A stretch of DNA of 64,000 nt from Streptomyces sp. NBC_00425 (GTDB taxonomy: Bacteria; Actinomycetota; Actinomycetes; Streptomycetales; Streptomycetaceae), in assembly GCF_036030735.1 (NCBI RefSeq), contig NZ_CP107928.1, forward strand, positions 1,426,001-1,490,000. Reading direction: 5' to 3'. The translations under genes were made by a program, and so were the position numbers. Under the pieces are notes generated by a model, which worked only from the letters and a program-made list of their open reading frames with translations, did not search any database and was not told where the DNA came from. Shown here in pieces: positions 51,268 through 61,059 of the stretch; the stretch's first letter is position 1; each line of letters starts with the position of its first letter.

Positions 51268-52632
51268 TCAGAGGCCGCCAGGACCGTCGGCGGCGCCGCG
51301 CAGACGTTCGGCCCACCGGGGGCTGCGCAGGGCGTCGGCGGCCTCACGGGGAACACTCAAGTGGACATCGCGGCTGTGGTCGTCGTCGGGGGTGGGCGTG
51401 ACGAGTGCCGTCCAGGGGATGGGGCTTGCCGGGAACTCGAACCAGAACGGCCGTCCGGCGCCGAACTCCAGCGTGTACACCGGCAACCTGCCGGAGTCGT
51501 TCAGGGCGACCGTGCCGTCGAAGGCGTCCAGTGACATGCGGCTGAGGACCCGTGCCGAGCGCCCGGCCTGCCGCTGGGCCTCCAGGAAGGCGGCCTCCTG
51601 ACGCACCCGGACGGGCGTGACGCGTTCCACGGCGGCGCGTACCGCGGCGACGGTGTGGGCGAGGGGCTCTTCGCGCAGCTCGCGGGCCGACAGCACGGCC
51701 GTGGTGTTGGACACCGCATTGCCCCCGTAGCCGTGCGGAAGGCGGTCCTTCAGCACGGCCCGCAGTCCGACCACGATCCCCAGCCGCTCCTCGGCCCCGG
51801 GGTCGCGGTCGCGGAGCGCGCCGAGGACCCGCCACAGGTGTGCCCCCAGCGCGACCGCGCTGGAGGCGGGAGGCAGGTCGCGGTCCTGTCCGGCGCGCGC
51901 GGCCGCGCGCAGGGCGAGGACCTCCGTGGCGGTCAGTCGGACGGTGACGGTGCGCACCTTCCACGCACGGGAGTTGACCCTCCAGATGAACCCGAACTTC
52001 TGCCGTCCGGTGACGACCTGGTACTGCGGGTCGTCCGGTGCGGGACGCGCCTCGCCGGCCAGGCCGTCCAGCAGCGCGCGGTCGTACGGCGCCGTGTGAG
52101 CGTCCTGTCCGGCGTGCGTACGCGACCAGTGGCGCAGGAAGTCGAGGTAGCCGCTGCCGTCGACGACGCTGTGGTTGACGGCGACGCCGAGCACGGAGCC
52201 GCCTCCTCGCATGTGGGTGACCTTGACCGTGAGCAGCGGTGTGTCGTGCCCGACGACGCGGAAGGCGTTGACGGAGTGGATGTACCGGCGCAGGTCCTGC
52301 TTGGCGGAGCGGTCCGGCCCGTAGTCCGGCATGACCTGGTCGGAGTGGGTGACGGCGAACATCGCCCCGGCGTCGTTGCACACCACGCTGAGGCCGCCGT
52401 CCGCGTCGCGCTCGAGGCGTCCCGTGAGCAGCGGATGGTGCGCCAGTGTGCGGCGCAGGGAGTCGGCCAGGGCGTCGGAGTCCAGGGTCTGCCGGTAGAA
52501 GAAGGTGCGGGGTGTGGCGAAGGTCCCGTTCAGCAGGTCGTGGACGCCGAGCCGGACGCGCTCGCCGGACGCCCCTCCCGCGCGCAGGACGACGATCTGC
52601 CCGGGCTTGCCCGGTGGGCGGCCGTACTTCAT
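51268..52632 (-). CDS. BAHD-like acyltransferase
   Basis: 454 residues from ATG 52632. It carries the two BAHD hallmarks: HxxxD at H154-D158 (NHSVVDGSGY) and a DFGWG-like EFGAGRP at 389-395. Overall length and the sequence RTFFYRQTLDSDALADSLRRTLAHHPLLTGRLERDADGG fit the transferase family (PF02458) best known from plants and fungi. Such enzymes move acyl groups from acyl-CoA to hydroxyls or amines; a sugar or aglycone hydroxyl is the likely acceptor. A homologue begins at 63574. Two CTAGGGAT motifs lie 74-108 bases upstream, pointing toward it. Confidence 0.85.
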   Translation of the reverse strand: MKYGRPPGKPGQIVVLRAGGASGERVRLGVHDLLNGTFATPRTFFYRQTLDSDALADSLRRTLAHHPLLTGRLERDADGGLSVVCNDAGAMFAVTHSDQVMPDYGPDRSAKQDLRRYIHSVNAFRVVGHDTPLLTVKVTHMRGGGSVLGVAVNHSVVDGSGYLDFLRHWSRTHAGQDAHTAPYDRALLDGLAGEARPAPDDPQYQVVTGRQKFGFIWRVNSRAWKVRTVTVRLTATEVLALRAAARAGQDRDLPPASSAVALGAHLWRVLGALRDRDPGAEERLGIVVGLRAVLKDRLPHGYGGNAVSNTTAVLSARELREEPLAHTVAAVRAAVERVTPVRVRQEAAFLEAQRQAGRSARVLSRMSLDAFDGTVALNDSGRLPVYTLEFGAGRPFWFEFPASPIPWTALVTPTPDDDHSRDVHLSVPREAADALRSPRWAERLRGAADGPGGL

Positions 52633-52705
52633 GAGTGCGTCTCCAGGGAGGGGCGAAAGGCCCACGCGGGCTTGGCACTTCACCGTGCCGGGTCCCTGAC
52701 GATGA

Positions 52706-52740
52706 AATCCCTAGACCTGATGCTTTTGGTGGATCCCTAG
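52706..52740 (-). promoter_or_regulatory. Two CTAGGGATY cluster motifs
   Basis: On the minus strand CTAGGGATT covers 52706-52714 and CTAGGGATC covers 52732-52740, 26 bp apart, 74-108 bases before the acyltransferase start and about 150-180 before the divergent 3-dehydratase gene. Confidence 0.5.
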
Positions 52741-52887
52741 ATTCGTGCGGCGTGCCTGGCCCGCGGGTGGGCGCGCGTGCTGGTCTGGGGTTCCCCCGAT
52801 CGAACGATACGGGCGTGGGGACTCGCTTCGACTGCGAGCCGGCGAGTACGTCTCGTCCCCACCGGCACATACAGGAGGCCATCAGCC

Positions 52888-54189
<1,302 letters not shown>

Positions 54190-54204
54190 CCCGCAGACAC
54201 GTCC

Positions 54205-54248
54205 ACGGGGTGGGTCCCGGCGCCGGAAGCCGCCGGGACCCACCCCGT
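54205..54248. terminator. Bidirectional hairpin terminator
   Basis: An 18-bp perfect stem (arms 54205-54222 and 54231-54248) with an 8-base loop lies between the convergent 3-dehydratase and glycosyltransferase genes. Confidence 0.9.
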
Positions 54249-54269
54249 TTCGCGTGCCGACCGGGTCGC

Positions 54270-55493
54270 TCAGCCGAGCGCGGGCGTCGCCGGAACCCGC
54301 TCCGCCCAGGTCTGCAGCAGGTCGGCGGCACGGGCGGCGCCGCCCGCCGTGCGGACGGCGTCCCGCATCGAGGCGAGGGCCGCGGGTCCGCCGGGGTCGG
54401 CGAGCAGCTCCTCCACCGTGCCGGCGAGACGCCCAGCGGTCAGACCGGTCCGGACCAGGGCCCGCCCGACCCCCAGCTCTTCCAGCCGCTGTGCGCTCAG
54501 CGCCAGTTCATGAGCGCGGGGAAGGGCCACCACGGGCGTGCCGTAGGACAGGGACTCCATGAGGCTGCCCATGCCCGCGTGGCACACGAACACGTCGGCG
54601 TGCGGCAGCACGGCGGGGTGCGGCAGCCAGGGGTGCGCCTCGACATGCGCCGGCAGCGACCCGAGGAGCGCGGGGTCGCTGTCGCGGCCGAGCGTCATGA
54701 CGACATGCCACTCGGTCGGCGAGAACGCCTCGGCGCACAGACGGAAGAAGTCGCCTCGGTCCCCCGACTCCGTGCCCAGCGAGACCAGAGCGACGCGGCG
54801 CCCGTCGTCCGGCGGCGACCAGAGGCCGGGTTCGGGTTCGGCGAAGACGGGGCCCACGAAGGCGAACCGGTCGTCGAAGCCGTCCCCCTCGATCTGGAAG
54901 GCGCGCGGCAGGAAGACCAGGTTGCGGGTGTCCCACTCGGTGCCGTACCGGCCCATCTCGTCGAGTCCGATGCCGTGTTCGCCCATGAAACCGATCAGCA
55001 CCCTGGCTCCCTCGGCCATCAGCGGATGCCCGGGGTCCCACATCTGGGCGCGCAGGGAGAAGGTCTCGTTGGCGGCGTGACTGGGGCAGACCTGGACCGG
55101 CACGGCTCCGAGGACACGCGCGGCCACACGGCCGGCGGCGACCGTCTCGAAGTCGTAGAGCACCACGTCGGGCGGATCGGCTGCCAGCGCCTCCAGTGCG
55201 GCGGGGAAGACGGTGCGCACGGTGTCGACGAGGAGGTCGTAGCCGTCCCGGGCGAGCCGGTCCGGGCTGGGGTCGGCGGCACGGTAGAAGTCGCCGCGCG
55301 CGGAGACGTAGGTGACGGCGCGGGCGCCGCAGTCCTCCACGACCGGTCCGAACCGCTCGTCGACGACATAGGTGACACGGTGGCCGCGGGCGAGGAGTTC
55401 ACGGGCCACTCCCAGCGTGGGGGCGATGTGGCCGAAGTCGGCGAACAGCAGCAGGGCGTAGTGGCGGGCGGGCGTGGGGGCGCCGGGCGTCAT
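54270..55493 (-). CDS. MGT-type (OleD-like) glycosyltransferase
   Basis: 407 residues, GT1 family. The N-terminal acceptor domain starts ALLLFADFGHIAPTLGVARELLARGHRVTYV. The C-terminal donor domain has FVCHAGMGSLMESLSYGTPVVALPRAHE, the nucleotide-sugar signature (HAGMG in place of the usual HGGxG). It resembles macrolide-inactivating and tailoring enzymes that need no auxiliary protein. It is co-transcribed with the epimerase gene 50 bases upstream. It could attach the cluster sugar, or glucose as a self-protection step. Confidence 0.88.
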   Translation of the reverse strand: MTPGAPTPARHYALLLFADFGHIAPTLGVARELLARGHRVTYVVDERFGPVVEDCGARAVTYVSARGDFYRAADPSPDRLARDGYDLLVDTVRTVFPAALEALAADPPDVVLYDFETVAAGRVAARVLGAVPVQVCPSHAANETFSLRAQMWDPGHPLMAEGARVLIGFMGEHGIGLDEMGRYGTEWDTRNLVFLPRAFQIEGDGFDDRFAFVGPVFAEPEPGLWSPPDDGRRVALVSLGTESGDRGDFFRLCAEAFSPTEWHVVMTLGRDSDPALLGSLPAHVEAHPWLPHPAVLPHADVFVCHAGMGSLMESLSYGTPVVALPRAHELALSAQRLEELGVGRALVRTGLTAGRLAGTVEELLADPGGPAALASMRDAVRTAGGAARAADLLQTWAERVPATPALG

Positions 55494-55543
55494 CGGCTCT
55501 CCGAAGGGTGTCTGACGGCCCGGGGAAGGGCCGGGAAGGTGGT

Positions 55544-56152
55544 TCAGCGGGCATCCGCCCGGAGCGCCTCGTAGTACGCCAGGCAGTCCTCGTAACGGGC
55601 CAGGAGCCCGGTGTCCCGGGCCTCGGCCACGGAGATCGCCGCCGAGTCCTTCACCGACATCACGGGGGTCTCCGACAGGCTCCAGGGCAGGGCGAGATCG
55701 GGGTCGAAAGGGTCGACGTCCACTTGTGTCCCGGGCACGAACTCGGTGGAACACAGATACGACACACAGGTGTCGTCGGTGAGGGCGAGGAACCCGTGCA
55801 TCAGCCCCTCGGCGACGAACAGCGTCTCGCCCGACTCGGCGGACAGCCAGTTCACCTCGTGCACCCCCCATGTGGGGGAGCCGACCCGCAGATCCACGAC
55901 GATGTCGAGGACGGTGCCGCGCACCACGCACACCACCTTGGCCTGCCCCGGCGACAGCAGCGTGCCGTGCAGTCCGCGCAGGGTGCTGCGGCGCGACACG
56001 GAGTAGTTCACCTGAGCCACGGGCACCGGACGGCCGATCTCCTCGGCCAGCCGGTCGCACCGGAACGACTCGTAGAAACTGCCGCGTTCGTCACGGAACT
56101 GATGCGGCGTGATGTGGTAGGCGTCCGGCACGGCCATCTCTCGAACCTTCAT
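55544..56152 (-). CDS. dTDP-4-keto-6-deoxyhexose 3,5- or 5-epimerase (RmlC-like)
   Basis: 202 residues, cupin fold. LRGLHGT places the catalytic base at H62, Y132 (VSYLCS) is the expected general acid, and GLMHGFLAL is the family's second histidine motif. Sugar-cluster members may epimerise only C5, or C3 alone. With the 3-dehydratase, C5 inversion would give an L-series 3-deoxy sugar. It is divergent from the ketoreductase; the 187-base gap holds the heptamer repeats. Confidence 0.9.
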   Translation of the reverse strand: MKVREMAVPDAYHITPHQFRDERGSFYESFRCDRLAEEIGRPVPVAQVNYSVSRRSTLRGLHGTLLSPGQAKVVCVVRGTVLDIVVDLRVGSPTWGVHEVNWLSAESGETLFVAEGLMHGFLALTDDTCVSYLCSTEFVPGTQVDVDPFDPDLALPWSLSETPVMSVKDSAAISVAEARDTGLLARYEDCLAYYEALRADAR

Positions 56153-56178
56153 GGTGGCTACACCGTAGGACGTCGGGA

Positions 56179-56242
56179 TCGAGGACCGATCGAGAGCCGG
56201 CCACGAACGGCTCAGGTCGACGCGGCCTGGAGTGATCCTCGA
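56179..56242. promoter_or_regulatory. SARP-type heptamer repeats, both strands
   Basis: On the plus strand TCGAGGA-CCGA-TCGAGAG (56179-56196); on the minus strand TCGAGGA-TCAC-TCCAGGC (56242 to 56225). Each pair has the 11-bp period and TCGAGNN heptamer known for ActII-ORF4-type SARP sites. They sit between the divergent epimerase (56152) and ketoreductase (56340). Confidence 0.65.
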
Positions 56243-56339
56243 TCGACGGCTGCTTGAGTGGTGTCGTCAGACCCGCGACCGAGCGGGGCAGCGACGGCGA
56301 CCGGGCGTGCAGCGCGCGGGCCCGGGAGGAGAGACGGCA

Positions 56340-57350
56340 ATGCCGGAGGTCGGTGCGCTGGGACGCCCGGGCGGTGCGGACGAGAGGTCGGGCCGCGTGC
56401 TGCTCCTCGGGGCGACCGGATTCGTCGGCCGTCATGTGGGAACCGCCCTGGAGCGGGCCGGCTACGAGGTCCTCGCCGTCGCCCGTCACCCCCGCAAGAC
56501 CCCGGCGTCCTGGCGCTTCCATCCCATGGATCTGGCCGACGCCGAGCCCCGGGCACTGGTCGAGCTGATCGACGAGGCGCACCCCGAGGCCGTGGTGAAC
56601 GCCGCCGGAGAGGTGTGGTCGCCCACCGCCGACCGGATGCGCCACAGCAACCAGCTGCTCGTGGAGCGGCTCCTCGCGGCGCTGGCCGCCGCCGGCCCCC
56701 GGCCTCGGCTGGTACAGCTGGGCTCGGTGCACGAGTACAGCCCGCAGCCCCGAGGGGTGTGGCTCACGGAGTCCTCCCCGGAGGTGCCGGCCACCGGCTA
56801 CGGGCAGTCGAAGCTGCACGGCACGCGTGCGGTGCTGCGGGCCGTCGGGACCGGCGCGGCGGACGCGGTGGTGCTGCGGCTGTCGAACGTCATCGGCGCC
56901 GGCACTCCGCGCGGGAGTCTGCTCGGGCAGGTGGCCACGCAACTGCTCGAGGGAACGGCCGAGGCGGCCGAGGGACGTACGGCCGAGGTGCGGGTGTCGC
57001 CGCTGCGCAGCAGCCGTGACTTCGTCGACGCGCAGGACGTGTCCCGGGCCGTCGTCGCGGCGCTGCGCTCCCCCGGCGCGGCCGGGCGCGTGGTGAACGT
57101 CGCGAGCGGAGCCTCGCAGCCCGTCCGGGACATGGTGGACCTGCTGATCTCCATCAGCGGCCGCCCGGCCCGGCTCGTGGAGCGTCCCGTCACGCAGTCG
57201 CGATCGCTGACGGACGCCGACTGGATGGCCGTGGACGTGTCGGCCGCGCGCACCGTCCTCGGATGGGAGCCGCGGCGCACGCCCCGCGACATGGTGGAGG
57301 ACCTGTGGCGTGCCGCGGCGGAGCAGCGGGACGGGTCGGTCGGCCGTTGA
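56340..57350 (+). CDS. NDP-hexose 4-ketoreductase (extended SDR)
   Basis: 336 residues from ATG 56340, with GGGAGGAGAG upstream. Nucleotide-binding GATGFVGRHVG is near residue 24, the active-site YGQSK near 155 with preceding LGSVHEY, and RDFVDAQDVSRAV near 225. It fits the NAD(P)H-dependent reductases that reduce the C4 ketone at the end of dTDP-deoxysugar pathways. It is convergent with the SARP gene (21-base gap). Confidence 0.85.
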   Translation: MPEVGALGRPGGADERSGRVLLLGATGFVGRHVGTALERAGYEVLAVARHPRKTPASWRFHPMDLADAEPRALVELIDEAHPEAVVNAAGEVWSPTADRMRHSNQLLVERLLAALAAAGPRPRLVQLGSVHEYSPQPRGVWLTESSPEVPATGYGQSKLHGTRAVLRAVGTGAADAVVLRLSNVIGAGTPRGSLLGQVATQLLEGTAEAAEGRTAEVRVSPLRSSRDFVDAQDVSRAVVAALRSPGAAGRVVNVASGASQPVRDMVDLLISISGRPARLVERPVTQSRSLTDADWMAVDVSAARTVLGWEPRRTPRDMVEDLWRAAAEQRDGSVGR

Positions 57351-57371
57351 GGAACGGACCGGGCGCCGGCG

Positions 57372-58163
57372 TCAGCCGGGCAGCAGGTCCAGATCGGCCG
57401 TGCTGACCCGATCGGTCAGCACGTGCTGGCGCAGACGCTGCAGGCCCGGTGAGGGATCCAGTCCCAGCTCGTCCCGCAGTTGCGTGCTCAGCCGCCGGTA
57501 GACGTCGAGGGCCTCGCTCCGCCTGCCGCACCGTTCCAGGGCGATGATGAGTGAGCCCTGGAACCACTCGTGCAGCGGGTGCGCGCAGGCCAGCTCCTTC
57601 AACTCGCCCACGAGGTCGCGGTGTCGGCCCAGGTGCAGGCCGGCGGTGATGCGCAGCTCCTCGGCCTGGAGGTGGAGCTCGGTCAGGCGCAGGGCGTGCC
57701 CGTGCAGCGCCGGTCCCGGCGCGACGTCCGCGAACGGCGGCCCCTCCCACAGCAGCAGGGCCTGGTCGAGCAGCACGACGGCGCCGGCCGGGTCGCCGTC
57801 GGCGAGTGCCGTCCGGGCCCGGCCGGTGAGCTGTGCGAACGCCTCCGCGTCACATGCGCCGGGCAGCACCCGCAGCAGGTATCCGTGGGCGTGGGTGACG
57901 AGCGGGCCGCTCTCGACCGGCCCGGGGTCCTCGCCGCCGTGCAGTGCCTTGCGCAACTGATAGGCGTACGTCTGCACGGTGGCGGTGGCGCTGCGCGGCG
58001 GGCGCCCCGCCCACAGCTCGGACGTCAGCGCGGTCAGCGGGACGACCGTGTCGTGCCGGGCCAGCAGTAGAGCCAGCACCTGGCGGACCTTCGGCGCCGT
58101 CGGTGTGACGTCCCGGCCGTCGGCCGAGACCCGCAGCGGACCGAGGGTGCGCCAGGTCAGCAC
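57372..58163 (-). CDS. SARP-family transcriptional regulator
   Basis: 263 residues from GTG 58161-58163, which overlaps the 4,6-dehydratase stop. The N-terminal winged-helix DNA-binding domain (about 1-95) has APKVRQVLALLLARHDTVV and ATVQTYAYQLRKAL; a bacterial transcriptional activation domain (about 100-245) has ELHLQAEELRITAGLHLGRHRDLVGELKELACAHPLHEWFQGSLI. There is no ATPase or TPR extension, so it is the small SARP form like ActII-ORF4. Such proteins activate their own cluster by binding TCGAGNN repeats; a fitting site is at 56179-56242. Confidence 0.93.
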   Translation of the reverse strand: MLTWRTLGPLRVSADGRDVTPTAPKVRQVLALLLARHDTVVPLTALTSELWAGRPPRSATATVQTYAYQLRKALHGGEDPGPVESGPLVTHAHGYLLRVLPGACDAEAFAQLTGRARTALADGDPAGAVVLLDQALLLWEGPPFADVAPGPALHGHALRLTELHLQAEELRITAGLHLGRHRDLVGELKELACAHPLHEWFQGSLIIALERCGRRSEALDVYRRLSTQLRDELGLDPSPGLQRLRQHVLTDRVSTADLDLLPG

Positions 58164-59161
58164 GCCGCGGCCCCCGTCGCCGGGTCGGGGCGGACGGCCC
58201 GGCCCCATACCCCGGGGTTGTCCCGGTACCAGGCGACGGTTTCCGCGAGGCCTTCGGCGAAGTCCGTCTGCGGCTTGTAGCCGAGCTCGACATGGGCCTT
58301 GCGCCAGTCCACGGAGTAGCGGCGGTCGTGACCCTTGCGGTCGGTGACGTACTCCACCCTGTCCCAGTCCGCACCGCAGGCTTCGAGGAGGAGTCCGGTC
58401 AGACCGCGGTTGTCGAGTTCGGTGCCGCCGCCGATGTTGTAGACCTCACCGGCACGGCCCTGGGTGCGGACCAGCTCGACGGCACGGATGTGGTCGTCGA
58501 CGTGCAGCCAGTCGCGCACGTTCAGACCGTCGCCGTAGAGCGGGACCGTCTTCCCCGCGAGCAGGCGGGTGACGAACAGGGGGATGATCTTCTCGGGGAA
58601 CTGGTGGTGTCCGTAGTTGTTCGAGCACCGGGTCACCCGCACGTCCAGGCCGTGGGAACGGTGGTAGGCGAGGGCGATCAGGTCACTGGACGCCTTCGAG
58701 GCGGCGTAGGGCGAGTTGGGGTGCAGCGGCTGCTCCTCGGAGCAGGAGCCCGCAGCGATGGAGCCGTAGACCTCGTCGGTGGAGATGTGCACGAACCGGC
58801 CCACGCCGTGCCGCAGGGCGGCGTCCAGCAGGGTCTGGGTACCCAGGACGTTGGAGCGCACGAACTCGGTGGCGCTGGCCAGGGAGCGGTCGACGTGGGA
58901 CTCGGCGGCGAAGTGCACCACCTGGTCGTGCTCGGCCGTCAGCCGGTCCACCAGGTCGTCGTCGCAGATGTCGCCGACGACGAGCCGGTAGCGGTCGGAG
59001 TCCGCCACCGGGTCGAGGTTGGCCAGGTTGGCCGCGTAGGTGAAGGCGTCGAGGACGGTGACGGTGACGTCGTCGGGGCCGAGGGGGCCGAGCAGGGTCC
59101 GGACGTAGTGGGAACCGATGAAACCGGCACCGCCGGTCACCAGGATGCGTGTCTGACTCAT
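58157..59161 (-). CDS. rmlB: dTDP-glucose 4,6-dehydratase
   Basis: 334 residues from ATG 59161 (a GTG 18 bases earlier is possible). TGGAGFIGSH is near residue 9, STDEVYG and YAASK are intact, and RDWLHVDDH follows. It makes dTDP-4-keto-6-deoxyglucose, the common precursor for the cluster sugar. No glucose-1-phosphate thymidylyltransferase is in the window. It is co-transcribed between the glycosyltransferase and the SARP gene. Confidence 0.95.
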   Translation of the reverse strand: MSQTRILVTGGAGFIGSHYVRTLLGPLGPDDVTVTVLDAFTYAANLANLDPVADSDRYRLVVGDICDDDLVDRLTAEHDQVVHFAAESHVDRSLASATEFVRSNVLGTQTLLDAALRHGVGRFVHISTDEVYGSIAAGSCSEEQPLHPNSPYAASKASSDLIALAYHRSHGLDVRVTRCSNNYGHHQFPEKIIPLFVTRLLAGKTVPLYGDGLNVRDWLHVDDHIRAVELVRTQGRAGEVYNIGGGTELDNRGLTGLLLEACGADWDRVEYVTDRKGHDRRYSVDWRKAHVELGYKPQTDFAEGLAETVAWYRDNPGVWGRAVRPDPATGAAAC

Positions 59162-59242
59162 CTGGGTGCGGCGCGTCACCGGGAGTGCCGGGCGGGCGCC
59201 GTCCTCCTTCCTCGTGGGTGTGCGTGCGGTCGCGCGGACCTT

Positions 59243-60490
59243 TCAGCGGGCCGCGGCGAGACGTTCGAGTTCCGGGACGATGGCGTGCGGGGTGGGCATG
59301 GCGGCGGACTCGTCGCGCAGCCGGCGGGCGGCGGCGGCGTGGGAGGGGTCCTCCAGGAGCCGTCGGGTGAGGTCCGTGACCCGGTCGGGGTCGGCGTCGG
59401 TGTGGTGCAGGAAGAATCCGGCGCCGGCGTCCTCCAGGGACCGTCCGCGCAGTTCCTGGTCGGCGACGAGGGTGGACATCGCGAGCTGCGGCACCGCGTT
59501 GACGAGAGCGGTGGAGAACGAGCCCCAGCCGCCGTGGTGGACCACGGCGGAGCACGTCGGCAGCAGCGTGCTGAGCGCCACTTCGCTGACGGCCAACACG
59601 TTGGCGGGCAGGTCGTCCAGTTCCTCGGCCTGTTCGGGCATGAGGGCCGCGACGATGTCGGCGTCCAGCCGCGACATGGCGCGCAGCAGGTTCGCGACGT
59701 CGACGTAGTCTCCGCCGTAGGCCTCGGTGTTGGTGCGGCCCAGAGTGACGCAGACGCGGGGCCGTTTGGGCTCCTCGCGCAGCCATTCCCACTGCACCGC
59801 GGGGCCGTTGTGGGGCACGTACCGCATCGAGACCTGGTGCAGTTCGCTCGGCGGGCGCAGGCTCGGCGGCAGGGTGTCGAGGGTGAACTGCCCGTTGAGC
59901 AGTTCTTCGTCGCACCGCACCCCGTAGGCGCGTCCGCGTTCGTCGATCCAGTCGGCCAGCGGGTCGGCGCGCTGGTCCTCGGCCACGTCCCGGGCCAGTT
60001 CGACGAACGTGGCGCGGGCCTGGCCGTAGACGTCCGCGGACCACAGCAGGCGTGCGTGCGCGGCGCCGCAGGCTCGCGCGGCGATGCCGCCCGCGTAGGC
60101 GATCGGATCGTGCACCACGAGGTCGGGCCGCCAGTCCCGCGCGAGTGCGACGAGGTCGTCGAGGATCGGGTCGTTGTAGCGGGCGAACCCGTACGGGACG
60201 CTGACGGCGTACCGCTCGACCAGGCTCGCGTGGTCGACGTCGCCGTATCCGAGGCGGCTCCAGTTCGCCACGTCCGCGTCCTGCGACTCACGGGCCATGG
60301 CCATGTCGTGGTGGAGGTGGTGGTCCGTGCCGATCGGCGCGGCCACCAGTCCGGTGCGGGTGACCGTCTCGTTCAGCGACGGCGCGTTGGCCATCAGCAC
60401 CTCGTGCCCAGCGGCCGTCAGGGCCCAGGCCAGCGGCACCATCGTGAAGACGTGCGACTTCTCCGGCAGGCCGGCGAACAGGACGCGCAT
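59243..60490 (-). CDS. DesVII/EryCIII-type glycosyltransferase
   Basis: 415 residues. The start MRVLFAGLPEKSHVFTMVPLAWALTAAGHEV and the donor-site HHGGWGSFSTALVNAVPQLAMSTLVADQELRG fit the EryCIII/DesVII/SpnP branch that adds deoxysugars to polyketide aglycones. Many members need a P450-like helper (EryCII/DesVIII) encoded next door; none is visible, since both P450s here keep the heme cysteine. It lies 46 bases after the ferredoxin gene. Confidence 0.9.
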   Translation of the reverse strand: MRVLFAGLPEKSHVFTMVPLAWALTAAGHEVLMANAPSLNETVTRTGLVAAPIGTDHHLHHDMAMARESQDADVANWSRLGYGDVDHASLVERYAVSVPYGFARYNDPILDDLVALARDWRPDLVVHDPIAYAGGIAARACGAAHARLLWSADVYGQARATFVELARDVAEDQRADPLADWIDERGRAYGVRCDEELLNGQFTLDTLPPSLRPPSELHQVSMRYVPHNGPAVQWEWLREEPKRPRVCVTLGRTNTEAYGGDYVDVANLLRAMSRLDADIVAALMPEQAEELDDLPANVLAVSEVALSTLLPTCSAVVHHGGWGSFSTALVNAVPQLAMSTLVADQELRGRSLEDAGAGFFLHHTDADPDRVTDLTRRLLEDPSHAAAARRLRDESAAMPTPHAIVPELERLAAAR

Positions 60491-60536
60491 GGGTTCCTCT
60501 CCTCATCGGTTCCGTGCGGGTGGCCCGGGGCGGCGC

Positions 60537-60746
60537 TCAGGCCGTCCGCTCCCGGTCGTCCGCCACTGAGATGGCGCTCATCGGGCAGGACTCGGCGGCC
60601 TCCCGCACGGCGGAGACCTGTGCGGCCGCGGGTCGCTCGACCAGCAGCAGGGCCGATCCGTCGTCGTCCTGGTCGAAGACCTCGGGGGCGATGAACGCGC
60701 ACTGGCCGGCGCCGATGCACTTGTCGTGGTCGATCGCGATGTCCAT
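60537..60746 (-). CDS. Ferredoxin for P450 ([3Fe-4S] type)
   Basis: 69 residues, MDIAIDHDKCIGAGQCAFIAP start, with cysteines in CIGAGQC and ESCPMSAIS; the second ligand position is Ala/Gly, as in 3Fe ferredoxins. It accepts electrons from FNR and feeds the two divergent P450s. It is the first gene of the minus-strand run ferredoxin-GT-rmlB-SARP. Confidence 0.93.
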   Translation of the reverse strand: MDIAIDHDKCIGAGQCAFIAPEVFDQDDDGSALLLVERPAAAQVSAVREAAESCPMSAISVADDRERTA

Positions 60747-61059
60747 GCGGGCCTCCTGCGCGCTCGCCGATCCGATGGGTTGCCTGGGCGAGCCCATCTT
60801 GCGGTGTGCTGCGGGGGATCGACCGGGCACGGACCGCTGTCTGGGATTTCCTCCAGAGATTCGGCCGTGGCAAAGGACGCGGGAGCCGGGACACAGGCGG
60901 CCGTGCCGGCCGGTACGCGGTGAATCCCTAGACTGCGCGGCCCGCTCTGGCCCCGCGCCGCGCCGCCGTGCTGGAGTGGCCGGGCGATCGGACAGCGGCG
61001 CCGACGAGCGTACGAGGCCCGCGCGACCGTCGTACGACATCTGCGAAAGGGGAATCCGG
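60747..61059. promoter_or_regulatory. Divergent promoter with CTAGGGATT motif
   Basis: 313 bases between ferredoxin and P450. AATCCCTAG at 60923-60931 is CTAGGGATT on the minus strand, about 177 bases before the ferredoxin start and 129 before the P450 start. No gene is seen in the gap. Confidence 0.5.
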
